The notes: generated by a model from the letters alone, not told the origin. A DNA stretch of 30,001 nucleotides from an uncultured Opitutales bacterium (GCA_934675585.1 CAKUQY010000023.1:1-30001); one strand, 5' to 3'; positions 6,450 through 15,998 are shown, counted from the stretch's first letter. Numbers and translations: made by a program.

Positions 6450-8000
6450 CTACGCGAAGAGTTCGATGAAAACGGGATTTTCGTTTTGGGGGTTGGCGAA
6501 AATTTGCATTGCGGGAATGAGTTCTGTGGCGGTTTTGACGGCGAAATAATCGAAGCCGCGGGAACGCGCCCACGCTTCCGCGCTCAAATTGTTTTGCGCG
6601 GTGATAAATTTTCCTGCATCAGAATTGACGGGAACACCCGGCACTTTTTCAAAAATTTTTCCGCCGTTATTGTTAAGCAACAAAATTCGCAAGCGTGCGT
6701 TAAGCGTTCCCGCGCAAAGTGCGTTCATATCGTAAAAAAAACTCAAATCGCCGATGAGCACGCAATCGAGCGCACCGTCATCGAGCGCGTTCCCGCCGAG
6801 CGCCGCCGAAAGCGTTCCCTCAATCCCGCTGGTGCCGCGATTGCAAAAAACGGTTTTTGCGCGACATTCAAATTGTTGCGCCAAACGAACGCTCGAACTG
6901 TTTGCCAAATACAAATTTTGATTTTCGCAAGCACTCATCAATGCTTTGACAGCTTGCGATTCCAAATTGTCAGTGCACGTAGTGGGAACTCGCTGTGAAA
7001 AATTTTTCCAACAATTAACAAATTCATTTGCGGGAACATCAAACGCGTCAGCCAAGATTTTTTCGGGAACGCCTTCAAGCGCGGCGGTCAAACAGCAAAA
7101 CGTGTCCGCAATTTTTCCATCGGCAGAAATGTGCCAATGTTCGCGTGGCGGGAACGCGCGCAAAAATTGTTTTAAGCGTTTTGAAACGATGTGTCCGCCA
7201 ATTGTGATGAGCAAATCAGGCGCGAGCGCGCGTTTTTCTTCTTCGCTTGCGGTAGCTAAAATTTCATCAAAATCGCCAATTGCATTTGCGAGTCGTCCGT
7301 TTGATAAATGTTCTGCCAAGCAAACAAAACCTGGAAAATCAAGCACGTTTTGCGTTCCCGCGGGAACGCTTTGTCCGCAAACCATCATTCTCCGTGAAAA
7401 ATTTTTCACACTTTTATTTTCGCGGGAACGTCGAATGACGCGCACTTGCGGGAACGTTGTTTCGGTGAAATTAAACAGTGGCTCGCTCAAAGGAACGTTA
7501 ATTTGCACGGGACCGTTCCCGCGAAATGTGCACGCCAAAAGTGCTTCGTTAATTAAGCGGTTGCAATGCCAAGTTGATTGTTCGTCGTTGCATTCGGGCA
7601 AATCGACGGCGCATTTTACCAAATTGCCAAAAATATTTTGTTGCGGGAGCGTTTGCCCGTCTTGCTGGCCAATCCACGCTCGCGGGCGATCGGCGGAAAT
7701 CACGACGAGAGGAATTTCTTGATAAAAAGCTTCGGCAACCGCGGGATGCAAATTAACCGCTGCCGTTCCCGAAGTAACGCAAACTGCAACGGGCGTTCCC
7801 GTTTTTTGCGCCAAGCCCAACGCAAAAAATCCCGCGCTGCGTTCATCAACCATTGAATGACAAACAAACGTTCCCGCGGCGACAAAGGTGTGAACAATTG
7901 ACGCGTTGCGACTGCCTGGGCAAAGCACGACATGCTTCACCCCGTGTTCTCGCGCGAGCGCGATCAGTTGCAAAACAGATTGTTTGTCGGTCAATTGCAT
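6450..8000 (-). CDS. menD: SEPHCHC synthase (MenD)
   Basis: This thiamine-diphosphate enzyme joins 2-oxoglutarate (after decarboxylation) to isochorismate, the first committed step of menaquinone synthesis. The 516-residue protein has CPGSRNA (27-33), the cofactor-activating glutamate E53 in VDERSAGFFALG, the ThDP/Mg motif GDLS (417-420) through NNNGG (443-447), and SADRP (102-106). It lies outside the menB-C-E operon, two kilobases away behind GH29 and three bases downstream of queE, so it is probably transcribed from yidC-queE. The gene carries about 14 copies of the repeat motif, many in loops (for example SVPAGTQN, 211-218, encoded by an 18-bp palindrome at 7352-7369). The stop codon sits in the loop of a small TTCGCG-TAG-CGCGAA hairpin. 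Confidence 0.95.
   Translation of the reverse strand: MQLTDKQSVLQLIALAREHGVKHVVLCPGSRNASIVHTFVAAGTFVCHSMVDERSAGFFALGLAQKTGTPVAVCVTSGTAAVNLHPAVAEAFYQEIPLVVISADRPRAWIGQQDGQTLPQQNIFGNLVKCAVDLPECNDEQSTWHCNRLINEALLACTFRGNGPVQINVPLSEPLFNFTETTFPQVRVIRRSRENKSVKNFSRRMMVCGQSVPAGTQNVLDFPGFVCLAEHLSNGRLANAIGDFDEILATASEEEKRALAPDLLITIGGHIVSKRLKQFLRAFPPREHWHISADGKIADTFCCLTAALEGVPEKILADAFDVPANEFVNCWKNFSQRVPTTCTDNLESQAVKALMSACENQNLYLANSSSVRLAQQFECRAKTVFCNRGTSGIEGTLSAALGGNALDDGALDCVLIGDLSFFYDMNALCAGTLNARLRILLLNNNGGKIFEKVPGVPVNSDAGKFITAQNNLSAEAWARSRGFDYFAVKTATELIPAMQIFANPQNENPVFIELFA
7352..7369. repeat. Perfect 18-bp palindrome of two motif copies
   Basis: GCGTTCCCGCGGGAACGC inside menD, with the same tail-to-tail arrangement as 1307-1322. 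It encodes part of SVPAGTQN in a region of menD that is variable in the family. Confidence 0.85.
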
Positions 8001-8003
8001 AAA

Positions 8004-8636
8004 TTATTTTACAAAATACAATTTATGAAGTTGCCAACCCGCGCGCCAAGGAGCGCCGTGGGAACAAATAAATTCGCTAATTTTTGCAAGAATTTTTTTC
8101 TCGCTCACAACGCTCCATTCGGGATGAAGCCAACAAGTTGGGAGTTGAGAGTTGGGAGTTGAGAGTTGAGAGTTGTACATTTCTCGCCACATTTCTAAAT
8201 CGTCTTCGCAAGTGATAATAAATTTTAATTCATTTGCGCGCGCCCAATTTTCTGCGAGAGGCAATTTGTTTAATTTTGGGCTGACGGTTACCCAATCGAC
8301 GTTCCCGCGAATTGCAAACGCGCCACAAGTTTCCAAATGCACACGCAAACCACGCGCGTGCAAAGCATCGATGAGTGGATTTAAATCGTGAATTGTTGGC
8401 TCGCCGCCAGTGATGACGACGATTTCGGGTTTTGCCGTTCCCGCAAGATTTGCTAAATCTTCGGCAGAAATTTTTTCGGCGTTCCCGACAGCGTTCCCGC
8501 TCCACGTTCCCGCAGAATCGCACCACGGACAACGAACGGGGCATCCCGCCAACCGAATAAAAAATGCGGATTTTCCAGCGTGGCAACCCTCGCCTTGAAA
8601 CGAATGAAAATGTTCAATTATTGGATAAATCATCAC
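8004..8636 (-). CDS. queE: 7-Carboxy-7-deazaguanine synthase (QueE)
   Basis: This radical-SAM enzyme makes the deazaguanine core of queuosine and related nucleosides from CPH4. Visible features are SFQGEG (12-17), the [4Fe-4S] cysteines C32, C36 and C39 (CPVRCPWC), the SAM-binding GGEP (77-80) and the C-terminal PWRAGWQLHK (196-205). The length, 210 residues, is normal. Two oddities sit in variable loops. Three motif copies in quick succession encode AGTWSGNAVGNAE (42-54). A simple-sequence tract (8139-8175) encodes NSQLSTPNSQLPT (155-167) in frame. ATG 8633 is an equally likely start. queC, queD and queF are not in the window. The gene lies between yidC (after a terminator hairpin) and menD (three bases away). 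Confidence 0.93.
   Translation of the reverse strand: MMIYPIIEHFHSFQGEGCHAGKSAFFIRLAGCPVRCPWCDSAGTWSGNAVGNAEKISAEDLANLAGTAKPEIVVITGGEPTIHDLNPLIDALHARGLRVHLETCGAFAIRGNVDWVTVSPKLNKLPLAENWARANELKFIITCEDDLEMWREMYNSQLSTPNSQLPTCWLHPEWSVVSEKKILAKISEFICSHGAPWRAGWQLHKLYFVK
8139..8175. repeat. In-frame tandem heptamer-like repeat in queE
   Basis: About five imperfect units of GTTGAGA/GTTGGGA in a row. The unit resembles the (A)ATTGACA/GAATTGA repeats at 18562-18594 and 23716-23738. Its length is a multiple that keeps queE open. Confidence 0.75.
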
Positions 8637-8637
8637 T

Positions 8638-8671
8638 ACAAAAAGCGACGCGCCTAACAGCGTTAAGCGCG
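8638..8671 (-). terminator. Terminator hairpin between yidC and queE
   Basis: On the minus strand CGCGCTTAAC (8671-8662) pairs with GTTAGGCGCG (8658-8649): ten pairs including one G-T, around a three-base loop. It is followed by TCGC and TTTTT (8644-8640). The T run ends about four bases before the queE ATG, so it may attenuate queE-menD rather than fully end transcription. Confidence 0.7.
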
Positions 8672-8681
8672 CCCATCATTT

Positions 8682-10550
8682 TTATCTCGGAATATTTTTT
8701 CCGCGCCCTTTGCGCTTGGGCGGAATTACATCGACTTGCGGTTTTTTATGATTACCTTTGGCGTTCCCGCCGTTGATGTCAGCCAAACGTTGCTTGCGCA
8801 CGATAAGCGTTTGGATGCAGGTCAAGCAATTTTGGAGTGTCCAATAAAGCGTGAGCGCTGATGGCATCGTGTAAACGATGACGGGGAAGAAAATTGCCAT
8901 CGCGTAGAACATATTTTTTTGCGAAGGTTGTGCGTTTGCCATTGGCATCAAAAGCATATTCAAGAGCATTGTTGCGCCCATGAGAATTGGCAAAAGGTGC
9001 AAACTAAATCCAAAAATTGTGAAATCTTCGAGTCCAGGAATCGTATCTGGCATCGACAAATCGTTAATCCACAAGAATCCTTGCAAGCGCAATTCTGCGC
9101 AGGTTTGGAACGCGCAATACATCGCGAAGAAAATTGGGATTTGGATGAAAATTGGCAGACAGCCAGCGAGTGGATTGATACCCTTTTCGCGATAAAGTTT
9201 CATCGTTTCTTGCTGCATTTTTTGCGGATTATCTTTGTATTTTTCGCGCAAAGCTTTCATTGGTTCGGCGACCAATTGCATTTTTTTCGCGGAACGTTGT
9301 TGAGCCATCGTGAGCGGCCAAGTGATGCCTTTGACAATGAGAGTCAAAACAACAATTGCCCAGCCCCAAGCCCAAGAAGAATCCCAAGGCGAAACGACCA
9401 GTAGCACATCGTGAAGCGCGTTCATCGCCCAAACGAGAATTTTACAAAGCCAATCAATTGAAATAAAACCAAACAAACTTGTGAATTGCACAACTTCGCC
9501 GATGCCTTCGATTGTATTTTCAAGATCTGCCAAGCGAGTATATTCTTTTGGACCGATAAAATACGGCATCGAAAGATTCATCGTTGCGCCAACAGGAATT
9601 GCGCCCACATCGACTTGTGCATAAGTTTGCGAAACCAAATCAACATCGTGCAAAACTTGATCGGCGGGAACGCGTTGCGGGAACGCCCAAACGCGAGAAA
9701 CGACTGCACGCGTTTTGCCCGTAAAACCTAAAACGCTCGCAAAATATTGATTCGTCGTCGCAACATAACTCAATGGTTCTTCTTCGGGATCAATCACTTG
9801 CGAAAAACGACTTGCCGCGCGATGGGCACCAAATCCCAAAAATCCGCTCGAATCTTTAAAAATATCAATTTTGCTGATTTCGTAATCGCCCTCAGCATAC
9901 CACGAAGAATTTAGGAAAATGTTCGCGCGGTCGCCCTCGGTCGCCGGGAACGCGCCCGTCGAAATCAAAAGCGGGAACGCCATCGGTGAGCCCGAAACGC
10001 GCTTGATTTTTAAATCGTGTTTTACGAGATAAGGATCTTCTGTTCCCTTGCCATCAATATTTTTTGAAAGCTCGTAAATGCGCGTGTATTCGAGTCCATT
10101 TTTCGTTCCCGTAAGCACCATTTTGCTATCGCTTTTTTCTGTTACGGCAAAATCGATGCCAAGCGGCACGGGAACGCCATTTGCCATCGGTGCGGTTGCG
10201 AGTTGGAGCGCGGGAACGCTCATATCTTTGTTGAAAACAACGGGGCTTTCATCATCGAGCGATGTTGCTTGTCGTTTTAATTCAACAGTTTTAATCGCGG
10301 CATCTTTTGATGAAATTGCCAATTTGATCGCTGCGTTTTCAAGCGTAAAAATCGTTTCTTTTGCTGCGGGAGCCACATTTTCTTTTGCGGGAACGACAGG
10401 AGCGACAGGGGCAACAGGTGTTGCGGGGGCCGTTATCGTCGTCGCAGGTGCGGAAGCAGGTTGCACTGGCGCGTTTTTCGCGTTCCAAAACATTAAACCA
10501 ACCGCTGCTGCCAACAACAGTACACCAATAATTGTGTTTTTCTTATCCAT
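8682..10550 (-). CDS. yidC: Membrane protein insertase YidC
   Basis: YidC inserts and folds inner-membrane proteins, alone or with SecYEG. The 622-residue protein has the Gram-negative layout: an N-terminal membrane anchor (6-22), an Ala/Pro-rich linker (28-62), a large periplasmic beta domain (65-335) and a five-helix Oxa1-type insertase domain (about 355-590) ending in a basic tail. The functionally important positive residue in the first helix of the insertase core, usually arginine (IVRG in E. coli), is lysine here (K407 in LIVKGITWP), so the charge is kept. The repeat motif occurs about nine times in the gene, but not at all in the stretch encoding residues 300-590. The gene is not next to rpmH/rnpA, the common neighbours; those are not in the window. 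Confidence 0.96.
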   Translation of the reverse strand: MDKKNTIIGVLLLAAAVGLMFWNAKNAPVQPASAPATTITAPATPVAPVAPVVPAKENVAPAAKETIFTLENAAIKLAISSKDAAIKTVELKRQATSLDDESPVVFNKDMSVPALQLATAPMANGVPVPLGIDFAVTEKSDSKMVLTGTKNGLEYTRIYELSKNIDGKGTEDPYLVKHDLKIKRVSGSPMAFPLLISTGAFPATEGDRANIFLNSSWYAEGDYEISKIDIFKDSSGFLGFGAHRAASRFSQVIDPEEEPLSYVATTNQYFASVLGFTGKTRAVVSRVWAFPQRVPADQVLHDVDLVSQTYAQVDVGAIPVGATMNLSMPYFIGPKEYTRLADLENTIEGIGEVVQFTSLFGFISIDWLCKILVWAMNALHDVLLVVSPWDSSWAWGWAIVVLTLIVKGITWPLTMAQQRSAKKMQLVAEPMKALREKYKDNPQKMQQETMKLYREKGINPLAGCLPIFIQIPIFFAMYCAFQTCAELRLQGFLWINDLSMPDTIPGLEDFTIFGFSLHLLPILMGATMLLNMLLMPMANAQPSQKNMFYAMAIFFPVIVYTMPSALTLYWTLQNCLTCIQTLIVRKQRLADINGGNAKGNHKKPQVDVIPPKRKGRGKNIPR

Positions 10551-10575
10551 AAAAAATTGTTAAATAGGAAAATTT

Positions 10576-10604
10576 ATAATAACATATTCTGCCCACCAGG
10601 TGAA
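10576..10604 (-). promoter_or_regulatory. Possible promoter of yidC
   Basis: On the minus strand TTCACC (10604-10599) and TATTAT (10581-10576) are separated by exactly 17 bp, 26 bases before the yidC ATG. The leader is AT-rich and has no Shine-Dalgarno sequence. Confidence 0.4.
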
Positions 10605-10797
10605 CACAAAAAATTATTAAAGTTTCACGCAAATGACACAGATTTTGCAGATTTTCAACCACGAATAGCACGAATTTCACAAATAAAATAATAAAACCGA
10701 AACCCGCAAGCGTTAGCTACGAAAATCGCTGTTAAAAACGTTCCCGCAAAGCGAACTTCACGGGAACGGCGAATCACTAATTGATAACAAAAAAGTC
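10605..10797. other. Intergenic region with degenerate 'cacgaatt' repeats
   Basis: 10620-10690 reads as decayed units of the type CGCAAATGACACAGATTTTGCAGATTT and CCACGAATAGCACGAATTTCAC. These resemble the repeats around the GxxExxY gene and those at about 6400-6420. The right part holds the terminator of the PEP-CTERM gene. No gene is seen. Confidence 0.5.
10734..10768 (-). terminator. Terminator of the PEP-CTERM gene, two motif copies
   Basis: On the minus strand CGTTCCCG (10768-10761) pairs with CGGGAACG (10746-10739) and is followed by TTTTT (10738-10734), 30 bases beyond the stop codon. Confidence 0.75.
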
Positions 10798-11559
10798 TTA
10801 TTTCACGCGGCGACGACGCGCGCCAACGAGTGCCAACGCGCCCAAACCCGCGAGCAAACCAAACGCCGACGGCTCGGGAACGGGCGTCAAGCTTGCAACA
10901 ACAAATGGACTATATTGAGTTAGTTGTTCTGCGCCTGCATTTAACAAACCAATCGCTTTGATATTTGTATCAAGATCGCCAGCACCTTTGCCTGCCGCCA
11001 ACCGCGTTTCCGTCAACAAACTTGAAATCGCACTAAATACGGTCGCTTTTTTGAATGTTGTTTCGTTATTTGTAAAGCGTTCTGTTGTTGTAAAAAGCAC
11101 CGCGTAAGTCGTCGAAGCATCTAAAACAATATTTTGAAAACCGCGGACTTCTGCATACTTTCCGTCTTTAACCGTGTATTTATGTCCAGATTGCGATTCA
11201 TAATCGCTTCCTTTTACAATATACGAACTAGAAGTTGATGTAACTGCCGAACTGCCGACAAAGCTCAAGGTTGAATTTGTGAGCGAATAAAGAACGACCG
11301 TGTTGTTCGTCGTCAGCGAAGTAATCGTTCCGAGGGCATCTGCTCCAACGACACCGAGCGTGTCCAATGTCCACGACGTTCCCGCAGAAACTAAGCTGCT
11401 CGAAGCAAGGCTAAATTTATAACCATACACCGAATATTTGTCGAAGCCACCAGAAGTTTGTGCGGCATCATAACACGCATCAATCGTGAGCGTTTCTGCC
11501 GCTCCCGCGAAAAGCGTTCCCGCGGCGAGGAGTGTTGCAATTGAGAGATATTTTTTCAT
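10798..11559 (-). CDS. PEP-CTERM sorting-domain protein
   Basis: An exported protein of unknown function with a C-terminal exosortase signal: PVPEPSAFG, a hydrophobic helix (LLAGLGALALVGA) and RRRRVK at the very end. I chose the ATG at 11559 because it begins MKKYLSIATLLAAGTLFAGA, a clean signal peptide; an in-frame ATG at 11604 would add 15 residues ahead of it. The mature part (about 200 residues) is rich in Ser, Thr, Ala and Tyr with alternating hydrophobic strands, which suggests a beta-sheet surface or matrix protein. PEP-CTERM proteins are known from Verrucomicrobiota and some other Gram-negatives and often go with exopolysaccharide production. No exosortase gene is in the window. The gene stands alone with its own terminator. 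Confidence 0.85.
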   Translation of the reverse strand: MKKYLSIATLLAAGTLFAGAAETLTIDACYDAAQTSGGFDKYSVYGYKFSLASSSLVSAGTSWTLDTLGVVGADALGTITSLTTNNTVVLYSLTNSTLSFVGSSAVTSTSSSYIVKGSDYESQSGHKYTVKDGKYAEVRGFQNIVLDASTTYAVLFTTTERFTNNETTFKKATVFSAISSLLTETRLAAGKGAGDLDTNIKAIGLLNAGAEQLTQYSPFVVASLTPVPEPSAFGLLAGLGALALVGARRRRVK

Positions 11560-12075
11560 GATTTTTTTACTGTTAAAATTTCTGCAAACAAAAAAGTTAT
11601 TCACATTGCAAAAATTCTAAATTCAAAAAAAAAAACGCAAGCAAAATTTTTACGGGAACGCAATTTTTTTATTTTTTAATCAAGGAAACTAAGGAAAATA
11701 TTTTGAGGAAAATAAATTTCGCGAGAACGCCTCGCAGGGAGGGGCGGCATCCTGCCGCTCCAATTTATTGTTTTATTTGCTAATTTTTAAAAACCATAGG
11801 TTTAATAGAAAAAATAAGTTCCCGCAGAAAGAAGCGATTTTCAATTATTACTGTCTGCTAAAAATTTTTAAACGCAAACATTAGATTTTGCCAATGAATG
11901 GGAAAATGAATCTTTTTATCATTTCAAAAAAAAAAAAATTAAGTGAGCTATTCGCTACGCTCGTCATTAATAAAATCTTAAAAGTTAAAAGTTGAAATTT
12001 TACCTTTTAACTCTTAAATTTTACCTTTTCTTTTTAGCGAGTGCGTTCTCTTGTTTTCTTTTTTTTTGTTTTTCG

Positions 12076-12112
12076 CGTTCCCGTTTAACACAATTCTCGG
12101 GAACGATTTTTT
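12076..12112 (+). terminator. Orphan motif-pair terminator
   Basis: CGTTCCCG (12076-12083) and CGGGAACG (12098-12105) form a stem followed by A and TTTTTT (12107-12112). There is no plus-strand gene upstream, so it may be just a repeat or belong to an unseen small RNA. Confidence 0.5.
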
Positions 12113-12177
12113 AAGTTTTAGAATGTCACCTTAGCGACATTTTTTCTTCGTGCCTTCGTTCTTCGTGTGAGATTTTA

Positions 12178-12214
12178 AGCGTTCCCGCAAATAAAAAGTT
12201 TTCACGGGAACGCT
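12178..12214. repeat. Motif-pair hairpin without T run
   Basis: AGCGTTCCCG (12178-12187) and CGGGAACGCT (12205-12214) form a ten-bp stem around an A/T-rich loop. No T run follows closely on either strand. Confidence 0.6.
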
Positions 12215-12419
12215 GTCGCCCTTACAGGGCTTGTTGTTTTTGTTTTGATTCGTAGGGCGGCGCTCGCATTCACTCGCTTGCCCTACGCTATTGACTATCG
12301 CGCCGTTGGCACTAAAAATTTGTGTCCCCGTAAAAATAATTTGCGTTTTATTCGCGACAATTCGTAGTTGAAAAATTAAATTCTCGCGAAGTAAAAAGTT
12401 TTAGTGGACAGTAATAATT

Positions 12420-12470
12420 AAAAAGCGTTCCCGCGAAAAATCTTCACGGGAACGCGCTTTTTATTTTTTT
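12420..12470 (-). terminator. Bidirectional terminator after gdhA
   Basis: CGTTCCCG (12426-12433) and CGGGAACG (12447-12454) form the stem. On the minus strand GC and TTTTT follow (12424-12420), ending gdhA; on the plus strand GCG and TTTTT follow as well, so the element could act both ways. Confidence 0.75.
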
Positions 12471-12474
12471 CAAA

Positions 12475-13833
<1,359 letters not shown>

Positions 13834-13933
13834 TTATTGTTTGTTAGTTCTACTGCGCACATTTCTTACGCGCAAGCAAATATAAATTATTAAGTTTTTT
13901 TTACGTTCCCGCAAGAATATTTTTTATAAAAAA

Positions 13934-15061
13934 TTACGCTTGTTCAGATTTGAGCGTGCGTTGGTTTTTCTCGGCATAATTGACGAGATCGTTGACAACA
14001 TTTGTCCAATCAAATTCGCGTTGCATGCGACGAATATTTTCTTGTAATTGCGACAGCAAAACATCATCGAGAATAATGCTCTCAACCTCGCGCGTCAATT
14101 GCTCGGGAACGTCTTTTTCTTCAATCAAAATTCCAGCACCTTTTTCGCGGAAAAATTCAGCGTTTGCCAATTGATGATTATCTGCGGCAAACGGATAAGG
14201 CACGAGCACCGCGGGAACGCAACACGCGACAAACTCTGCCAACGAACCCGCTCCCGCACGCGAAACAATTAAATCTGCCGCCGAAAGCGCCGCCGCCATA
14301 TCATCGCAAAATGGAATAAATTTTGCGACAGCGCCGGTTGTTGAGTTCTTTGTTGGGACGTTTTCGACATCTTTTTCGCGTCCGGGGCCCGTAACACACA
14401 AAATTGAAACGCCTTTTTCAAGCATCGCGGGAACGACATTCACTGCCCATTCATTCAAAGCGCGCGCACCTTGGCTACCACCAAAAACCATCAACAATTT
14501 TCCTGTAGTTGGCAAACCAAAGCGTTCCCGCGACGCATTTTTATCGAGCGGATGCATTTCTTCGCGCACGGGGAAACCTGCGCTGCGTGTCGCAAAACGC
14601 GTTACACCTGTCAAACGAACTCCCGGCGGCAAATAAATACGCGTTGCAATGCGGCTCATAATGCGCACCGATTTGCCGGGAACGCGATTAGCTTCATGCA
14701 AAACAATTGGAATAAACAACAATTTGCTTGCAATTGCCACGCCAATAGTTAAAAAGCCACCAAAACTCACAAATGCCGCAGGACGATGTCGCAAAAACAA
14801 GCCCACGCCATAAATAATCGAAATCGCCAAATTGTAAAAGAATTTAAGCAACTTTACGGGACGCAAACTAAACGCGCAACCCGGCACTTGGTGAAATTCG
14901 AGATTTGTGTATTTTTCAGAAAGTCGCGCGTCAATTTTTTTACGACTCACCAACAAAACACAATGATAGTCAAGTGCCGTTAAACGTTGCGCGAGCGCAA
15001 TTCCCGGCGACAAATGTCCACCTGTTCCACCGCAAGCAATAACAAAAGATTTCTTTTTCAT
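13934..15061 (-). CDS. murG: UDP-GlcNAc:lipid I N-acetylglucosaminyltransferase (MurG)
   Basis: MurG converts lipid I to lipid II on the inner face of the cytoplasmic membrane, the last cytoplasmic step of peptidoglycan precursor synthesis. The 375-residue protein shows CGGTGGHLSPG (10-20) with the catalytic-site H16, LHEAN (121-125), FGGSQGARALN (193-203) and the donor-binding stretch SRAGAGSLAEF (267-277). It is not in the usual dcw cluster (ftsW, murC and murB are absent nearby). A terminator hairpin sits directly in front of the start, its T run ending six bases before the ATG, and there is no Shine-Dalgarno sequence. murG may therefore be transcribed weakly by read-through or from within pssA. 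Confidence 0.95.
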   Translation of the reverse strand: MKKKSFVIACGGTGGHLSPGIALAQRLTALDYHCVLLVSRKKIDARLSEKYTNLEFHQVPGCAFSLRPVKLLKFFYNLAISIIYGVGLFLRHRPAAFVSFGGFLTIGVAIASKLLFIPIVLHEANRVPGKSVRIMSRIATRIYLPPGVRLTGVTRFATRSAGFPVREEMHPLDKNASRERFGLPTTGKLLMVFGGSQGARALNEWAVNVVPAMLEKGVSILCVTGPGREKDVENVPTKNSTTGAVAKFIPFCDDMAAALSAADLIVSRAGAGSLAEFVACCVPAVLVPYPFAADNHQLANAEFFREKGAGILIEEKDVPEQLTREVESIILDDVLLSQLQENIRRMQREFDWTNVVNDLVNYAEKNQRTLKSEQA

Positions 15062-15066
15062 TATTC

Positions 15067-15096
15067 AAAAACAAGGTCTCGCGGGAACGAGACCTT
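15067..15096 (-). terminator. Terminator between pssA and murG with motif as hairpin tip
   Basis: On the minus strand AAGGTCTCG (15096-15088) pairs with CGAGACCTT (15081-15073), and TTCCCG forms the loop. G and TTTTT (15071-15067) follow. A single motif copy makes up the tip of the hairpin. It almost touches the murG start codon, so attenuation is possible. Confidence 0.75.
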
Positions 15097-15101
15097 AAAA
15101 T

Positions 15102-15998
15102 TTAAAATGTTTCTTCAACGGCGCCATTTTCGTCGAGTGGCGCTTTTTTAAATTTGCGAACAGCCGCGCGCACCAAACCGTAAAGCACATACGCACAGAG
15201 CAAGACAGGAACGGCAATTTTCCAACTCACAATGAGCAACAATGCCGCCAAAACAACAACGACAAACGCTTGCGCCTTAGTCTTCGTCGTCCAATCAATG
15301 TGTTTAAAAGTTGGGTACGGAATATTGGTTACCATCATAATTGAAACCACCACCATAATTGGCAACAATACAAAAGGCAAGTAATCGCGGGAACCCTCTG
15401 GGTCGAGCGACGTGAGCAAAACGACAAACGATGCCACAATGGCAGCCGCAATTGGCGAAGAAATGCCCATAAAATCGGACGCTGGCGATTTTTTATCGTT
15501 CCCAGGAATCAATGGATTCGTCAAAACATTAAATTTTGCTAAACGAATTCCCGCGCAAAGCAAATAAATAAAGCCAACGGCGGGACCGACTTTTTCGACG
15601 ATTTCGCTCAAAAACTCGTTCCCGACGCGTGCGGGATCGAAAATCAAAAAGTAAACCAAAAATGCGGGAGCAACACCGAACGAAACGGTGTCCGCAATCG
15701 AATCAAACTCCGCGCCAAACATTGATGTTTTTTTGAATGTGCGCGCCACGCGTCCGTCAAAAAGATCAAACACGCACGCGCCAAAAATGTAGAGAACCGC
15801 GATCATGTAAAGATCGTTTGCAGCCACAATCGATTCCGGCGACGGCGTCGTCGCAAATTTTGCTTTGATACAAGTGCAAAGCGACATAAAACCGCAAAAC
15901 ATATTGCCCGCGGTAAAAAAGTTTGGCAACAAATAAATGCGCGCCGCGTCTTGCACGTTCGCGTAAAGTGAAGTTGGTTTTTGAGAATCGTCTTCCAT
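15102..15998 (-). CDS. pssA: CDP-diacylglycerol-serine O-phosphatidyltransferase
   Basis: This integral membrane enzyme makes phosphatidylserine from CDP-diacylglycerol and L-serine, the precursor of phosphatidylethanolamine. The CDP-alcohol phosphotransferase signature is complete: D81-G-x2-A85-R86-x8-G95-x3-D99-x3-D103. About seven to eight hydrophobic helices follow or surround it. LLPNFFTAGNMFCGF (23-37) is the usual start of the PssA type II proteins. At 298 residues it is longer than many, with a charged C-terminal tail. No psd (decarboxylase) gene is next to it. It is followed by a terminator and murG. Confidence 0.92.
   Translation of the reverse strand: MEDDSQKPTSLYANVQDAARIYLLPNFFTAGNMFCGFMSLCTCIKAKFATTPSPESIVAANDLYMIAVLYIFGACVFDLFDGRVARTFKKTSMFGAEFDSIADTVSFGVAPAFLVYFLIFDPARVGNEFLSEIVEKVGPAVGFIYLLCAGIRLAKFNVLTNPLIPGNDKKSPASDFMGISSPIAAAIVASFVVLLTSLDPEGSRDYLPFVLLPIMVVVSIMMVTNIPYPTFKHIDWTTKTKAQAFVVVVLAALLLIVSWKIAVPVLLCAYVLYGLVRAAVRKFKKAPLDENGAVEETF

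Larger units (their letters stand above)
11560..12423. other. Non-coding, repeat-rich region
   Basis: About 860 bases with no convincing gene. Contents from left to right: poly-A/T tracts; a GCGGCA-TCC-TGCCGC hairpin (about 11746-11760) whose reverse complement resembles 6368-6389; an imperfect 21-bp inverted repeat whose arms are 11843-11863 and 12399-12419 (two mismatches); AAGTTAAAAG/CTTTTAACTC (about 11980-12015); two motif-pair hairpins (12076-12112 and 12178-12214); GCCCT-TAC-AGGGC (12218-12230) followed by a T-rich stretch; and CGTAGGGC/GCCCTACG (12251-12258/12280-12287). It looks like a graveyard of small palindromic elements. Confidence 0.6.

Noticed and set aside
11560..12423. tRNA or other standard RNA gene in the long non-coding region
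   Set aside because: No cloverleaf, no conserved T-loop sequence and no CCA end could be found; only small hairpins are seen.
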